Program-made: the position numbers and the translations under genes
Origin: Bradyrhizobium vignae
Lineage (GTDB): Bacteria; Pseudomonadota; Alphaproteobacteria; Rhizobiales; Xanthobacteraceae
Reading direction: 5' to 3'
Length of the DNA stretch: 64,000 nt
NCBI RefSeq assembly: GCF_004114425.1
Contig: NZ_RDQF01000002.1
Location: 218,380-282,379, forward strand
Notes under the pieces: generated by a model
The model's database searches: none
What the model was told of the DNA's origin: nothing
What the model saw: only the letters and a program-made list of their open reading frames with translations
Shown: in pieces, positions 8,845-17,388 of the stretch
Layout: each line of letters opens with the position of its first letter
Position numbering within the stretch: position 1 is the stretch's first letter

Positions 8845-9629
8845 GAAGTCGTGAGCCGCACGCCATTAGCGTGCGGGCTGCGGCGATCTCAGCGACGCAG
8901 CTAATCATCCAGCGCGCGGCTCTCGAAATGGACATCGGGCCAGAGGAGTTCGAGGCGCTTGAGCCACGGCTCAGGAATGGGCTTCCGATGCTACAGATTG
9001 CCGATTTTTTGGTAAACGGAGCTGGGTTCTCGAGGCGCCTTGCGGCCTCCGACGGAGGAAGCCGTCGCCCCTTGGTTAGTCGGCTAATCGATTCTTTGGT
9101 GAATGATCGCAACGATAGGCTTGTTAAAGCATTCTTCGAAGGGGATCATCCGGGGGCTTGCGCCAGAGCGTGCTACCGCTGCCTGCAGCGGTACAACAAC
9201 CGTGGTTACCATGGGCTCCTTGACTGGCGCCTGGGCATCGGCTTCCTCCGCGGAATGCTGGACCCCACCTACAAGGCAGGACTAGACGGTCGTTTTGAGG
9301 CCTATCCCGAGCTCGCCGATTGGCCGCGGTTGGCCGCGGAAGCTGCCGAAGAGGTTCGTCGCCTGAACCCGAACAATCGCCGTGTGATACATTGCGGGCC
9401 TTTGAAGCTGCCCGTCCTAACTCAACCCTTTGCGGGGGGCACAGAAGGCTTCGTCCTCGTGCATCCCTTCTGGAGACTTGACAGCACTTCTATTGCAAAG
9501 AGCCCCTTAAGTGAAACGATCAACGCAGTACCTGCAGATAACGTGTATTTCGTCGATACTTTCGATGTTGCGCGCCGGCCAGTTAAGGCGATCGAGCACG
9601 CGCGCAACCGAACTCCAGACCTCCCGTGA
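8784..9629 (+). pseudogene. DUF1998 helicase C-terminal remnant (DruE/DrmB-like)
   Basis: The frame is open from 8784 (after a TGA at 8781) to 9629; a GTG at 8871 could start about 252 residues. It shows the C-terminal DUF1998 pattern of large DEAD-type helicases: ISVRAAAISATQLIIQRA, MLQIADFLVNGAGFSRRL, and a cysteine cluster CARACYRCLQRYNNRGYH followed by LDWRLGIGFLRGML. Full-length relatives such as DruE or DrmB are far longer, and the helicase motor is absent. The remnant abuts and overlaps the 3' end of the preceding gene, so a large deletion probably removed the N-terminal part. Confidence 0.65.
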
Positions 9630-9705
9630 CTGATCACCAAAGGAGATTGAGGGTGGAACAGTACGAGCTGCGCACAACGGGCTACGGGATTCATGGACCC
9701 ATAGA

Positions 9706-9888
9706 TTGGCCAATCTCGTACCGCTCCACATCCGCAAGAATCCATCTGCCAGCAACTACGATTTCGAGACGAAGAAGAACGTATATTTCACAGGTAAAGG
9801 CAAGGCTTCTCCGTTCATCTTAACCAATGAGGCCCGAGCTCAGGCTACTTGGAAGCCTGAATTTCTTGGAGAGCCGACCGCTTTTTAA
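9706..9888 (+). pseudogene. Short unassigned reading frame, perhaps a gene remnant
   Basis: A 60-residue frame opening with TTG has protein-like composition (NYDFETKKNVYFTGKGKASPF, then NEARAQATWKPEF) but no good start. A GTG at 9653 behind AAAGGAGATTGAG would start a different frame, MEQYELRTTGYGIHGPIDW; a frameshift near 9700 would join the two. It is probably a decayed small gene downstream of the DUF1998 remnant. No family is recognised. Confidence 0.25.
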
Positions 9889-9898
9889 GAGGAACAAG

Positions 9899-10531
9899 AT
9901 GACCGAAGACCTCAGTGCACCACCCCCGCTTCCTGACGTCGGCGATGCGAGCAAGCTGGAAGCGCCCCAATGGTACTATTTCGCAAACGGCAGCCGGCAG
10001 GGCCCAACCGACCCCGCAACCATCAAGGCGTTGCTGGATAACAAGCAGATCGAGCCTGACTGCCAGGTCTGGCGCAAGGGCATGCCCGAATGGAAGAGCC
10101 TGCGCGAGAGCGACCTCGCCGAGCTCGTAGCCGCGGATCCACCGCCGATTTCGGCGCAGCAAATTGGCAACGGCTACGTCTGGACGCTCGCGCTCTTGCC
10201 GCTCATATTCGGTGTGATCGACGCAGCAATCAGCGCGAGCAATCAGGAAGCTGCCGCTCGCTCCCTGATGCTGGGGTTTCCGTACCACCCAAGCAGAGGA
10301 CTACCAGTTCAGATACCCATCATCATCAATGGTTTTCTCGGTTGGCTGGATGATCGCAGGTTAAAGCAGGCAGGATATGGCTCACGGCTCACCCGCGTTA
10401 CAGCCGTGCTGTTTACGCCCGTCTACCTGTTCCTGAGGGCCAAACGGTTGAAGCAACGTCCTTACTACGCACTCGCCTGGATCGTCAGTTTGATCGTCGG
10501 ATTCGTGGTGTACGCCTCAGTGGAAGAGTGA
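9899..10531 (+). CDS. GYF_2 (DUF4339) domain membrane protein
   Basis: A 210-residue protein with GGAACAAG before the ATG. Residues 24-75 match the GYF_2 fold common in bacterial membrane proteins (WYYFANGSRQGP, then ALLDNKQI and VWRKGMPEWKSL). Two or three hydrophobic segments follow: about 95-113 (VWTLALLPLIFGVIDAAI), about 172-185, and a C-terminal helix (ALAWIVSLIVGFVVYASV). GYF_2 is thought to bind proline-rich or peptide ligands; the role here is unknown. It lies alone between the defence remnant and a small unknown gene. Confidence 0.75.
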   Translation: MTEDLSAPPPLPDVGDASKLEAPQWYYFANGSRQGPTDPATIKALLDNKQIEPDCQVWRKGMPEWKSLRESDLAELVAADPPPISAQQIGNGYVWTLALLPLIFGVIDAAISASNQEAAARSLMLGFPYHPSRGLPVQIPIIINGFLGWLDDRRLKQAGYGSRLTRVTAVLFTPVYLFLRAKRLKQRPYYALAWIVSLIVGFVVYASVEE

Positions 10532-10662
10532 TCCCTCGTCTCTTTCCTCGTTGCGCGCCCGGTGGGCCAAGCGTCTACCGGGCATGACGCTCCTGGGGCT
10601 TGATCTTGGGTTGTGCAATAACGATTTCGATCGGCTTTCCCTCAGATCATCAAGAGCCATCA

Positions 10663-11004
10663 ATGGGCCAGAAATCGGAACCGCCCGAATTCGACCAGGT
10701 CTATGTTCTCAGACTAGATGGCGACGGGACTGCCTGCGGCGCTCGGTTCGCAGTCCTGAGGGACAGCATCGTCTCCGCGGCTATGGACGTGGGCTGCCGG
10801 ATCCTGATCCGACAGCCCCCCGAGGTGAGTGCGCTGGCCAGAAAACTGCCGCTGGGCTACGTGCTCGGTACTGGCAAGGTAGTCAAGTTATTGATCCCGA
10901 GAATTGGATCCAGTCTTTACCGTCAGGTTTTGGAAGCCGCGCGGATTGCTAGAATTCACGAAGAAGCTCGAATCGCGGCGGCCATTTCGATGACTGTGCA
11001 TTAA
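10663..11004 (+). CDS. Hypothetical protein
   Basis: About 113 residues from the ATG at 10663 (MGQKSEPPEFDQVYVLRLDG). The composition is normal for a soluble protein; no motif, signal peptide or membrane segment is seen. An ATG at 10600 in frame would add 21 poorly composed residues. No family is recognised; it stands alone on the plus strand. Confidence 0.45.
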   Translation: MGQKSEPPEFDQVYVLRLDGDGTACGARFAVLRDSIVSAAMDVGCRILIRQPPEVSALARKLPLGYVLGTGKVVKLLIPRIGSSLYRQVLEAARIARIHEEARIAAAISMTVH

Positions 11005-11331
11005 GTTTTTTTTCGACCGACAATTGGCAGAAAATCTGATTTGGTAGCGCCCCAACAGCTACAACCGATTGCTAATGCTGTGACAAGTATTAGCAAGAGG
11101 CGTCAGAGCGATCACAACGGGTCCGATCGTTCATAGCTCGCTAAAATGCGAGTCATCCGCTCCTTGGCAATGCCCGCAGAGTGCCCACAAGCTGCGCGCC
11201 TTACGGCGTGGACTAATATCGCATCGGTTACACTGCCCGCTCTTAGCATCGGAGCGGGCTCTCTTTTGTTGTCGTCCCTGATCTCAAAGCGCCATCGCCC
11301 GCACTGAAAACGCCACAATCCGCCTTTTAGC
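11005..11331. other. Gene-free stretch
   Basis: About 325 bases between an unknown plus-strand gene and the converging DUF5131 gene. Minus-strand open frames here lack family features. No clear terminator hairpin or RNA was seen. Confidence 0.4.
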
Positions 11332-12183
11332 CTAGCCCGCCGATCGAAGGCGGAGCTCCAAGGACCGGCGATTCTGACGTGGGAATTCACGAACGAGTTT
11401 ACCGTCGACCAACCCGCCACCTTTTCCTTCCGCATCGATTGCTCGTGCTTCGCGAGCCGTCATGCCTTGCTCGACTACAAGCGGGTTGCTGTCGTAAGAC
11501 CCCCATTGCTTATGAAATGGTGCAACACCCAAGCGGCGGCAGTCGGCGATAACATCGCGAACCCAATGCGGCCTCAATGAACGGGCACCCGCACCGCTCT
11601 CGCCTCCGGATATCAGCCAATCCGGCAAAAGTCCGTTCTGCGGCAAGCGCAGGGGCCCAAGAGCGGGCTCGTAGGATATGAAGCGCACGACCGCGGGCAC
11701 TCGCTTTAAGCGCTTCCACCGGAAATCAAACCGAACCTGGTCTTCGGCCGTGGTTCCGAGCCACACGTTCGAATACCCGTCGCGCCAATCGGGAGGGAGC
11801 CTCTTTTCTATATTCTCCGGTCTTTTCGTAAGCACCAGCCAATCCAATGCTGCGCATTCGCGGATTAAGGCGAACAAGTCCCTGCGCCACGAAGAATCAA
11901 CCTGGTTGTCAAAGACGTCGGCGAGCGACGCGCAAAATACCCGAGGTCGGTGGCCATTTTCCTTTCTAGATGTGCTGGCTTGCGCGTTCCATTGGACAGG
12001 CTTTTTCCAATTCTGTTCTGACGTTCTTTTGCGCTCGCCGTGAGCGCCCCATTGCACCTTTTTATAACGATGATCCATCATTGCCTCGGCATAACAATGA
12101 TCACAGCCTGTCGACACTTTTTGGCAGCCAATCCACGGATTGAACGTATGGTCGCACCATTCTATTTTTGAGTTTTCACCCAT
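11332..12183 (-). CDS. DUF5131 (phage Gp37/Gp68) family protein
   Basis: About 283 residues. The N-terminus has the hallmark IEWCDHTFNPWIGCQKVSTG followed by CDHCYAE, a Cys-x6-Cys-x2-Cys cluster resembling a radical-SAM-type cluster-binding site. Further family features are FCASLADVFD, WLVLTKRPENI, WLGTTAEDQ and LISGGESGAGAR. Homologues occur in phages and islands, often beside a three-Cys-motif partner gene (TcmP); no such partner is recognisable here. Biochemical activity is unknown. The ATG at 12183 follows GGAG. A stable terminator for the upstream minus-strand gene lies 200 bases before its start. Confidence 0.85.
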   Translation of the reverse strand: MGENSKIEWCDHTFNPWIGCQKVSTGCDHCYAEAMMDHRYKKVQWGAHGERKRTSEQNWKKPVQWNAQASTSRKENGHRPRVFCASLADVFDNQVDSSWRRDLFALIRECAALDWLVLTKRPENIEKRLPPDWRDGYSNVWLGTTAEDQVRFDFRWKRLKRVPAVVRFISYEPALGPLRLPQNGLLPDWLISGGESGAGARSLRPHWVRDVIADCRRLGVAPFHKQWGSYDSNPLVVEQGMTAREARAIDAEGKGGGLVDGKLVREFPRQNRRSLELRLRSAG

Positions 12184-12379
12184 CACGAATCTCCAAAGGG
12201 TTCAGAGCATCGCTCTGCCCGAAACAACGGTTTCGGTGGAATCCTTTACAAGTTCGATCCAGCGCCGTTGGAGATTCCAAACCTAATCGGACGACGTTTC
12301 CTCGGAGGACCTTCCCCACTCCGAGCCGCTAACTAGCTCGGTAGCGCGGCCAAGCGCTCGGTGCTCGCGGCAACGCGCC

Positions 12380-12416
12380 AAAAAGAAAACGGGCCCCACT
12401 GAAATGTGGAGCCCGC
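12380..12416 (-). terminator. Rho-independent terminator (minus strand)
   Basis: The arms CGGGCCCCAC (12390-12399) and GTGGAGCCCG (12406-12415) pair with one mismatch around a six-base loop. Read on the minus strand the hairpin is followed by TTTTCTTTTT, so it would end the transcript of the unknown gene at 12467-12898. Confidence 0.75.
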
Positions 12417-12466
12417 GCCTTCCCATTCTAAACATTCTTTAGCAACGGCCCATCCGACAAGACGGT

Positions 12467-12898
12467 TCACGCTATCTCCGCTTCCGCCTCCATATCCTCA
12501 ACGTGCGCCGCCAGGTTTGAGAGTTCTTCGTCGAACTCTGTGATGTGCCGAAGCACCACCCGCAGGTCTTCTCGCAGGTCCGCCAGCTTTCGGGCGAGGC
12601 CGGCGCATTCCCACAGCCTTGCCGTTAATTCGGATAACCTTTCTGCCGAGCTCGTCCGCAAGAAAAATGGCAAGTCGTCCTTTATCTTTCGCGCCTCGAA
12701 CCTCAAACTTCCGCTCTCTGCAATCACATCGAACAATTCTTCGATCTCATCGGGCAGCAGCGGACTTCTCTCGCAAGCTGCGATAGCTTGAGTAAGCTCC
12801 TGAATCAGCTGCGGAGTGCATTTCTTGGCATTTTCTTGTCGCTCGGGCTCGGTATGCCTGTTCAGTCCGGCGAGGATACCATCGTAGCTCATCATCAT
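12467..12898 (-). CDS. Hypothetical helical protein
   Basis: About 143 residues; three consecutive ATGs (12898, 12895, 12892) follow GGAG, so the exact start is uncertain. The protein is acidic and largely helical (LIQELTQAIAACERSP, LRKLADLR-like repeats, an acidic tail VEDMEAEAEIA). No family, signal or membrane segment is seen. It has its own terminator downstream, so it is probably a single-gene transcript. Confidence 0.5.
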   Translation of the reverse strand: MMMSYDGILAGLNRHTEPERQENAKKCTPQLIQELTQAIAACERSPLLPDEIEELFDVIAESGSLRFEARKIKDDLPFFLRTSSAERLSELTARLWECAGLARKLADLREDLRVVLRHITEFDEELSNLAAHVEDMEAEAEIA

Positions 12899-13543
12899 TT
12901 CTCCATTGTTTGCCGCGGCCGTACCGGCAGAGGCCACAACGGGCATTTACAAGATCGCAGAACTCTCTCGGGCTAGCCTAGCGATCCAGATACAAGCCCC
13001 ACGTCACAATGAGCCCACTGCTCTCGTCCGGTCTTCTTTCTCACGCGGTCATGTTAATTCGTTGCCTGTTAGATAAGCCGCTCCCGGCTCAAGTGCCGCT
13101 CAGGCACGCCCGAGGTGCGCAAATCTGACGGCGACACTGATATCGACAAACGAACCATTAGCCGTCGAGGCCACGCATCACACACCAGCGGCGCGGCCCT
13201 TCCTGGCTAACAAGGGGCCGAATCTACGAGCGTCGAAAGTGGATCGAGGCGTCGCATTGCGCATCGCTGCAGCAAATTAGGCTGGTGTTTATCGCCATGC
13301 TTACAGTTTACATTATACACTGCACCTCGACGGAACCCGGGCGTCGCTCTTGAGGGAAGTTGTATAGGCGAGGTCATCGATTTTCAGTCGCGGACAAGTC
13401 CGCCACTCCCTTCCTGTCCGCGACTGGTTTTTGCTGGCAGTCGCGATCTGAAAGCAGGGCTAAGCTATGCCATGTCTCGAATTACCTATGTCGCGGACTG
13501 AATCGATAAAGCTTTGTTTGCCGGCTTAGTAGGAATCGCTCCT
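12899..13543. other. Noncoding region with a long inverted repeat
   Basis: About 645 bases with no convincing gene, between the helical unknown and the Rep-like gene. Its main feature is the perfect 12-base inverted repeat at 13385-13426 (listed separately). A third partial copy of the same arm, GTCGCGGACTG, lies at about 13491-13501. Confidence 0.5.
13385..13426. repeat. Perfect 12-bp inverted repeat beside Rep-like gene
   Basis: The arms CAGTCGCGGACA (13385-13396) and TGTCCGCGACTG (13415-13426) flank an 18-base spacer. On the plus strand GTTTTTGC follows, so it could act as a terminator. Its position 120 bases past the end of the Rep-like gene and the extra half-site near 13491 also fit an origin or protein-binding site. 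Confidence 0.7.
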
Positions 13544-14350
13544 TCAACGCACTTTCAGCGCTGGAAGAGATGGGTCGTCGCCATGCCGAATAATCCGGCC
13601 GAGGAAGCCCTGACGATCCAACAGGATTGCGAGTTCCGCTTGATGGTGCACCGCTAGCTCGTCGTTATCGGTATCCGCGTTACCGCGCTCATCGGTGCAT
13701 GGCCTCCGGTTCTCGAAACGAGCCTTGAACGTGTAGGTGGCGGTCCAGACCAGGTCTCTAACTTTGGTTCTTTGGGGGTTTACGAAAACGGGTCTTCGCG
13801 TATCCTCGTTCGCCGCGTAGTGCTTGCGGAAAGCAGCCTCAATTAGTCCTCTTCCGCCGCCTTGAGCAAGAAGGTAGAGGTGCGGGCGCCATTTCGGTGC
13901 CCGATCATCATCGAAATGCAACAAGTTGTAGTCAAGGCCGCCTAGAATGATCGCTTGGCTGATTTGGCTGCGTGCAATCTGGTTACGCAAGCGATCCTTC
14001 AGCAGCTTCCAATTGAACTGGTGAATGTGTCCAATGTCGAAGAGGTCTGGAGGCACGATGCTCACCGTGAACCAGTAGTCAGGGTCGCGCGACATGTACG
14101 CCGCCAACGTCGACCCCCACCAGCGCCGGAAGGCGCGAAGACAGACCGGACAACCGGCTGAACGACACCTGAAAAAACCACACCCAGTAAGACGCTCGGC
14201 CAGAGCGCGGCCGGGCTCTCCAAAATCGGGAAGAGCTCTCACTAGCCTGCGACGCCGGACGTGAGCTTCACTCATCGTCTCGAACCTTTTCAGATGTTTT
14301 GCAGGATCGTAGTCTTCGTTGATATCGAGAGAGTAGAAGTTGAATTTCAT
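13544..14350 (-). CDS. Putative replication-type protein with Cys4 cluster
   Basis: About 268 residues from the ATG at 14350 (GGAAG upstream). Four cysteines at 57, 62, 67 and 70 (CGFFRC, GCPVC) form a zinc-finger-like cluster, followed by FRRWWG. WRPHLYLLAQGGG and TATYTFKARF lie in the order of rolling-circle Rep motifs 2 and 3, but a true HUH pair is absent. Neighbours ParB and an AlpA-type HTH protein on the same strand suggest a maintenance or transfer module of the tRNA-Glu island. The Rep role is inference; a regulatory zinc protein is possible. Confidence 0.4.
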   Translation of the reverse strand: MKFNFYSLDINEDYDPAKHLKRFETMSEAHVRRRRLVRALPDFGEPGRALAERLTGCGFFRCRSAGCPVCLRAFRRWWGSTLAAYMSRDPDYWFTVSIVPPDLFDIGHIHQFNWKLLKDRLRNQIARSQISQAIILGGLDYNLLHFDDDRAPKWRPHLYLLAQGGGRGLIEAAFRKHYAANEDTRRPVFVNPQRTKVRDLVWTATYTFKARFENRRPCTDERGNADTDNDELAVHHQAELAILLDRQGFLGRIIRHGDDPSLPALKVR

Positions 14351-14464
14351 TGGGGCTTCCATAGATGCCATGCCCATAGTCACAGTTGCGCAGCGCGATC
14401 GACGCACGTGCGGGGCACTGTCGGCAGGGACCTGAGTTTTGTGCGAACCGAAACACTAATTAGA

Positions 14465-15607
14465 TCAGTCGCTTTCGTCCTCGTGCAGTTCGATTACCTC
14501 CTGGACGTCAATGGTCGGCGCACCGCCAACTTTTATTCGCGCGTATCCAAAAATCCCGACCTCAGATCCGTCGGCGAGGCCAGCGATTTTTGCGCGAAGC
14601 GCCTGGGGGATGTCGAACGCGACCTGTGTATCTGGTTCGGCGTCTATTCCAGACCGATTGCGAGATCTCATGTCCCGCGGAGTTGCCTGTCCCTCCTCCT
14701 CTCCACTGTCTCCACGCGACACCGCCGGTTTTCTGAGCGGCTGCCTTTGTGCAGCAGCTGCAACTGACTGCTCGGCATTTCCGCAGGATGCTTCGGATCG
14801 TTCGAGATCGTGATGCGTGGATGATGGCTGGCTCCGGACGGCCGGGTTGGTTTCGGCGACTACACTCGACGCCGGCGAAGGAGGTGGATCAGACCGCGGT
14901 TCATCCGATGGTTCTGGGACTTTGTTCATCAGCCTAGTGAGGGTATGAACTTGTGCGACAAAGTCTTCACCCGAGGCGGCGACCTCAAGCAGAAGGGTTT
15001 GGTTGTCCTCCTGTTTATAGTTGCGGATCGCTTTTTGAACGCCTGGAAGGATCTTTGCGATCTTACACGACCTCGCAATCTGGTCCGGTGAAACACCCAG
15101 CTCTCGGGCCGTTTTGGCATAGAATTTTTCCTTCGGTTGGCGACCACCGCGAGGTGCCGCATTTTGCGGCACCTTCAGCGCAATGTATTGAACCGTCGCG
15201 TAATCGCTTAAGGCACGGTCCAAAGCAGTGAGCCGCAGCCGCCGGTGACAGTTGCTTATCGCCTCGCACGCTTTGGCTTCCTCTTCGGTCGTCACATCCA
15301 ACACGGATACCGACACATCTGCTTGGCCGAGCTCCTTCAAAGCCGCAAGCCTGTTGAGCCCATCCACGAGCATGTAGCCACCATCCAACGTCCGACGAAC
15401 CAAAATGGGCGTTGTCTGCCTGATTTCTCGAATGGAGGTTTTCAACTGCGCGACGAGCTTGGGGTCCTCGGGTATGAGGCGTTCGCCGATCGTGATGTCG
15501 GCGATCGCTAACTTGATCACCGTTCCTGCGCGTGCGGTCTGCTTGAGGGTCAGCAGAGGCCGCTTGACCGCATCATCTTTCTTCAGAACGAGAAAGCCTT
15601 CAGCCAC
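14465..15607 (-). CDS. ParB-like nuclease domain protein
   Basis: About 380 residues. The start is the GTG at 15607, inside the end of the AlpA-like gene and preceded by GGGAG; an ATG at 15667 would overlap more. Residues 25-110 match the ParB N-terminal domain (RLIPEDPKLVAQLKTSIRE, ILVRRTLDGGYMLVDGLNRL), and a helix-turn-helix follows (TARELGVSPDQIARSCKIA). The C-terminal 180 residues are low-complexity, rich in Pro, Ser and Glu. No ParA is adjacent. In islands such proteins often serve plasmid-like maintenance or regulation. Confidence 0.8.
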   Translation of the reverse strand: MAEGFLVLKKDDAVKRPLLTLKQTARAGTVIKLAIADITIGERLIPEDPKLVAQLKTSIREIRQTTPILVRRTLDGGYMLVDGLNRLAALKELGQADVSVSVLDVTTEEEAKACEAISNCHRRLRLTALDRALSDYATVQYIALKVPQNAAPRGGRQPKEKFYAKTARELGVSPDQIARSCKIAKILPGVQKAIRNYKQEDNQTLLLEVAASGEDFVAQVHTLTRLMNKVPEPSDEPRSDPPPSPASSVVAETNPAVRSQPSSTHHDLERSEASCGNAEQSVAAAAQRQPLRKPAVSRGDSGEEEGQATPRDMRSRNRSGIDAEPDTQVAFDIPQALRAKIAGLADGSEVGIFGYARIKVGGAPTIDVQEVIELHEDESD

Positions 15608-15803
15608 GATTTTCTCCCAAGCTGTCGCGGCCGGAATTGCGCTCGATGCTTTGGATGAATGCATCAAGGGATTTTGCGGAGATCAGGGTTCGGCGACCGA
15701 TCTTGAGAATGGCCAGGTCACCTTGACCAATCAGTGCGTAGATGGTCGTGCGTCCAATGCTCAAGAGGCTGCACGCTTCTTGGATGCTATAAGCAAGCTT
15801 CAT
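15600..15803 (-). CDS. AlpA/excisionase-type HTH protein
   Basis: A 67-residue single-domain protein of the MerR-like HTH_17 class (YSIQEACSLLSIGRTTIYAL, then LKIGRRTLI and an acidic/hydrophobic end). Such proteins act as excisionases or transcription activators of integrated elements, and this one lies less than 1 kb from the tRNA-Glu gene. Its stop overlaps the ParB-like start by eight bases. The 73-base gap to the upstream unknown gene suggests one leftward operon. Confidence 0.8.
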   Translation of the reverse strand: MKLAYSIQEACSLLSIGRTTIYALIGQGDLAILKIGRRTLISAKSLDAFIQSIERNSGRDSLGENRG

Positions 15804-15876
15804 AGTGTTAGTCCCGACAGAGATGTGCGCGGAACTAAATCACTCGAAAGGTCGTGCCCTCAACGCCCGATACGGC

Positions 15877-16602
15877 TCAACTGGGCTCACGAGGCGACTT
15901 GAAGTTCGACTGCTCGTCTTGCATCTCGCTCAGCGCCCGTTTGATCGTGGCCGGCGAGCATCTGTCCGCGCCCTCGTATCCATTGTTGGCGAGCCATTCC
16001 CGAATTCGCCGGTCGCGGAGTTTGGCTGCCAGCGATCGTGGCGGATAGCCGCCCCAAAGCGCGTAACATGCTTTCTTTACACCATCGCGTTGCTTGGGTC
16101 TGTTGGACGGAAACAGGAGCTGTTCCCTAACCCAGGCATCAAAGGTGGCCCGCGGTACAAGCGCATACTGCAGCTGCGCATAGAAACGCGCGCCATCGGC
16201 GCCGCGCACGCCATAGTTACCTTTTTCGAGGAAATCGCTGGCGAGCCGGTCTGTTGGCGTCCACGGCAGCCAGTCCTCTGGAATCAATGGCAACAGCTTG
16301 CCATCCCCAGCAGGGTCTCTGACAAACGCGGCCAGGTGCCCCTCTTCCAGTTGCAGTCGAAGAAACAGAGCCGCTTTTTGAAAATTGTGCCAGGCCTCAG
16401 CGGTGTCCTCGGTTAGCCAAGTTCTGACCGAAGAGCGACGCTCACTGCGCACAACATCGTCATTCGGCGCGGCTTGACCATCCAGCAAGGCTCCAAGCTC
16501 GTTGGCAGCCCGCCAATGTCCCGTCAAAGGTGGTTCGTGGCTAACGATGATGCTCTCAAGTTCAAGCAGTGCGTCGGCCAAAGTTATTAGCTCGTCAACC
16601 AC
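15877..16602 (-). CDS. Hypothetical island protein
   Basis: A 241-residue protein starting with GTG, supported by AGGAGG five bases upstream. The N-terminal half is acidic and helical; residues 150-225 hold VPRATFDAWVREQLLF, KACYALWGGYPPRSLAAKLRD and an HTH-like C-terminus (CSPATIKRALSEMQDEQ). No family is recognised. It is the first gene of the AlpA/ParB/Rep-like series and the last one before the tRNA-Glu gene, so it is presumably part of the element's control module. Confidence 0.55.
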   Translation of the reverse strand: MVDELITLADALLELESIIVSHEPPLTGHWRAANELGALLDGQAAPNDDVVRSERRSSVRTWLTEDTAEAWHNFQKAALFLRLQLEEGHLAAFVRDPAGDGKLLPLIPEDWLPWTPTDRLASDFLEKGNYGVRGADGARFYAQLQYALVPRATFDAWVREQLLFPSNRPKQRDGVKKACYALWGGYPPRSLAAKLRDRRIREWLANNGYEGADRCSPATIKRALSEMQDEQSNFKSPREPS

Positions 16603-16751
16603 ACGATCCTCCTTCGGAGGAGTCTCGAAAACTCGACCGGATGCCGCAATGATGGAGAATTCCGTGGTGTCTATCGGCTAATTGACTTGAAGAAAAGTTG
16701 AAGAAGGCGGTCAAAGACAGCCTTTTACAAGCTCTAAGTTGTTGATTTAGT

Positions 16752-16826
16752 TGGCGCTCCCTAGGGGAATCGAACCCCTGTTTCAGCCTTGAGAGGGCCG
16801 CGTCCTAACCGCTAGACGAAGGGAGC
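16752..16826 (-). tRNA. tRNA-Glu (CTC)
   Basis: The minus strand reads a complete tRNA: acceptor GCTCCCT, D arm, anticodon loop CTCTCAA (anticodon CTC), T arm with GGTTCGATTCC, discriminator G and encoded CCA at 16752-16754. The 3' end points toward the accessory region, the usual geometry for integration of islands at tRNA genes. Confidence 0.95.
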
Positions 16827-17043
16827 GTGAGGGGTACGACATAGCCGCGAATTCCGCCGGCGGCAAGGTGAGATTCACGGGTTTCAAACGGCTTCGGCAA
16901 CGCCGTCCTGGCGAAAACCCGGGGCCCAAAGGCAAATCGGAGCTGACGGGATTCGTTAACTGAACCCTGCGGCTTTGGGTGCCGAGTTGCGCTTCGCTTG
17001 TCCGGGACCACAGCGGAGTTATGCGTCGCGACTGCGGCCCACC

Positions 17044-17388
17044 TCACGGCTCATTGGCAAATTTCAGCTTCCCGGCCGGCTTCAAGGTGTGGGCATCGAA
17101 GGTGCGGATCTCGATGATCCCGCCGACATCCAGCGTGACCACGAGGCGGTCGCCGGCGACGCCGGTCGAGACGATCCTGGCGCCCTTGGGCAGGGTGGCG
17201 GTGACGTCGCTGGCCGCTTCGACCGCCCTTCCCTCGGACTTGAAAAGGCGGTAGCCCACCGCGATCACCACGGCGCAGATCGCCAGCGCCGTGGTCAACC
17301 CCGCGATCAGCATCATCCGCCGCACCCGCGCGAACAACGCGGCCTGCTCGGGGGTCGGCTCGGGAACAGCGGTATCAGACGTCGTCAT
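17044..17388 (-). CDS. DUF6476-type single-pass membrane protein
   Basis: A 114-residue protein: a Pro/Glu-rich cytoplasmic N-terminus, one membrane helix about 24-48 (MMLIAGLTTALAICAVVIAV), then a small beta-rich extracytoplasmic domain (IVSTGVAGDRLVVTLDVGG). It fits the small alphaproteobacterial family I recall as DUF6476; function is unknown. Its ATG (16 bases of shared promoter at most) physically overlaps the divergent ATG of the pseudouridine synthase gene by two bases. Confidence 0.7.
   Translation of the reverse strand: MTTSDTAVPEPTPEQAALFARVRRMMLIAGLTTALAICAVVIAVGYRLFKSEGRAVEAASDVTATLPKGARIVSTGVAGDRLVVTLDVGGIIEIRTFDAHTLKPAGKLKFANEP

Noticed and set aside
11112..11435. Minus-strand frame downstream of the DUF5131 gene as a TcmP partner
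   Set aside because: It largely overlaps the end of DUF5131 in another frame and lacks the features of that family.
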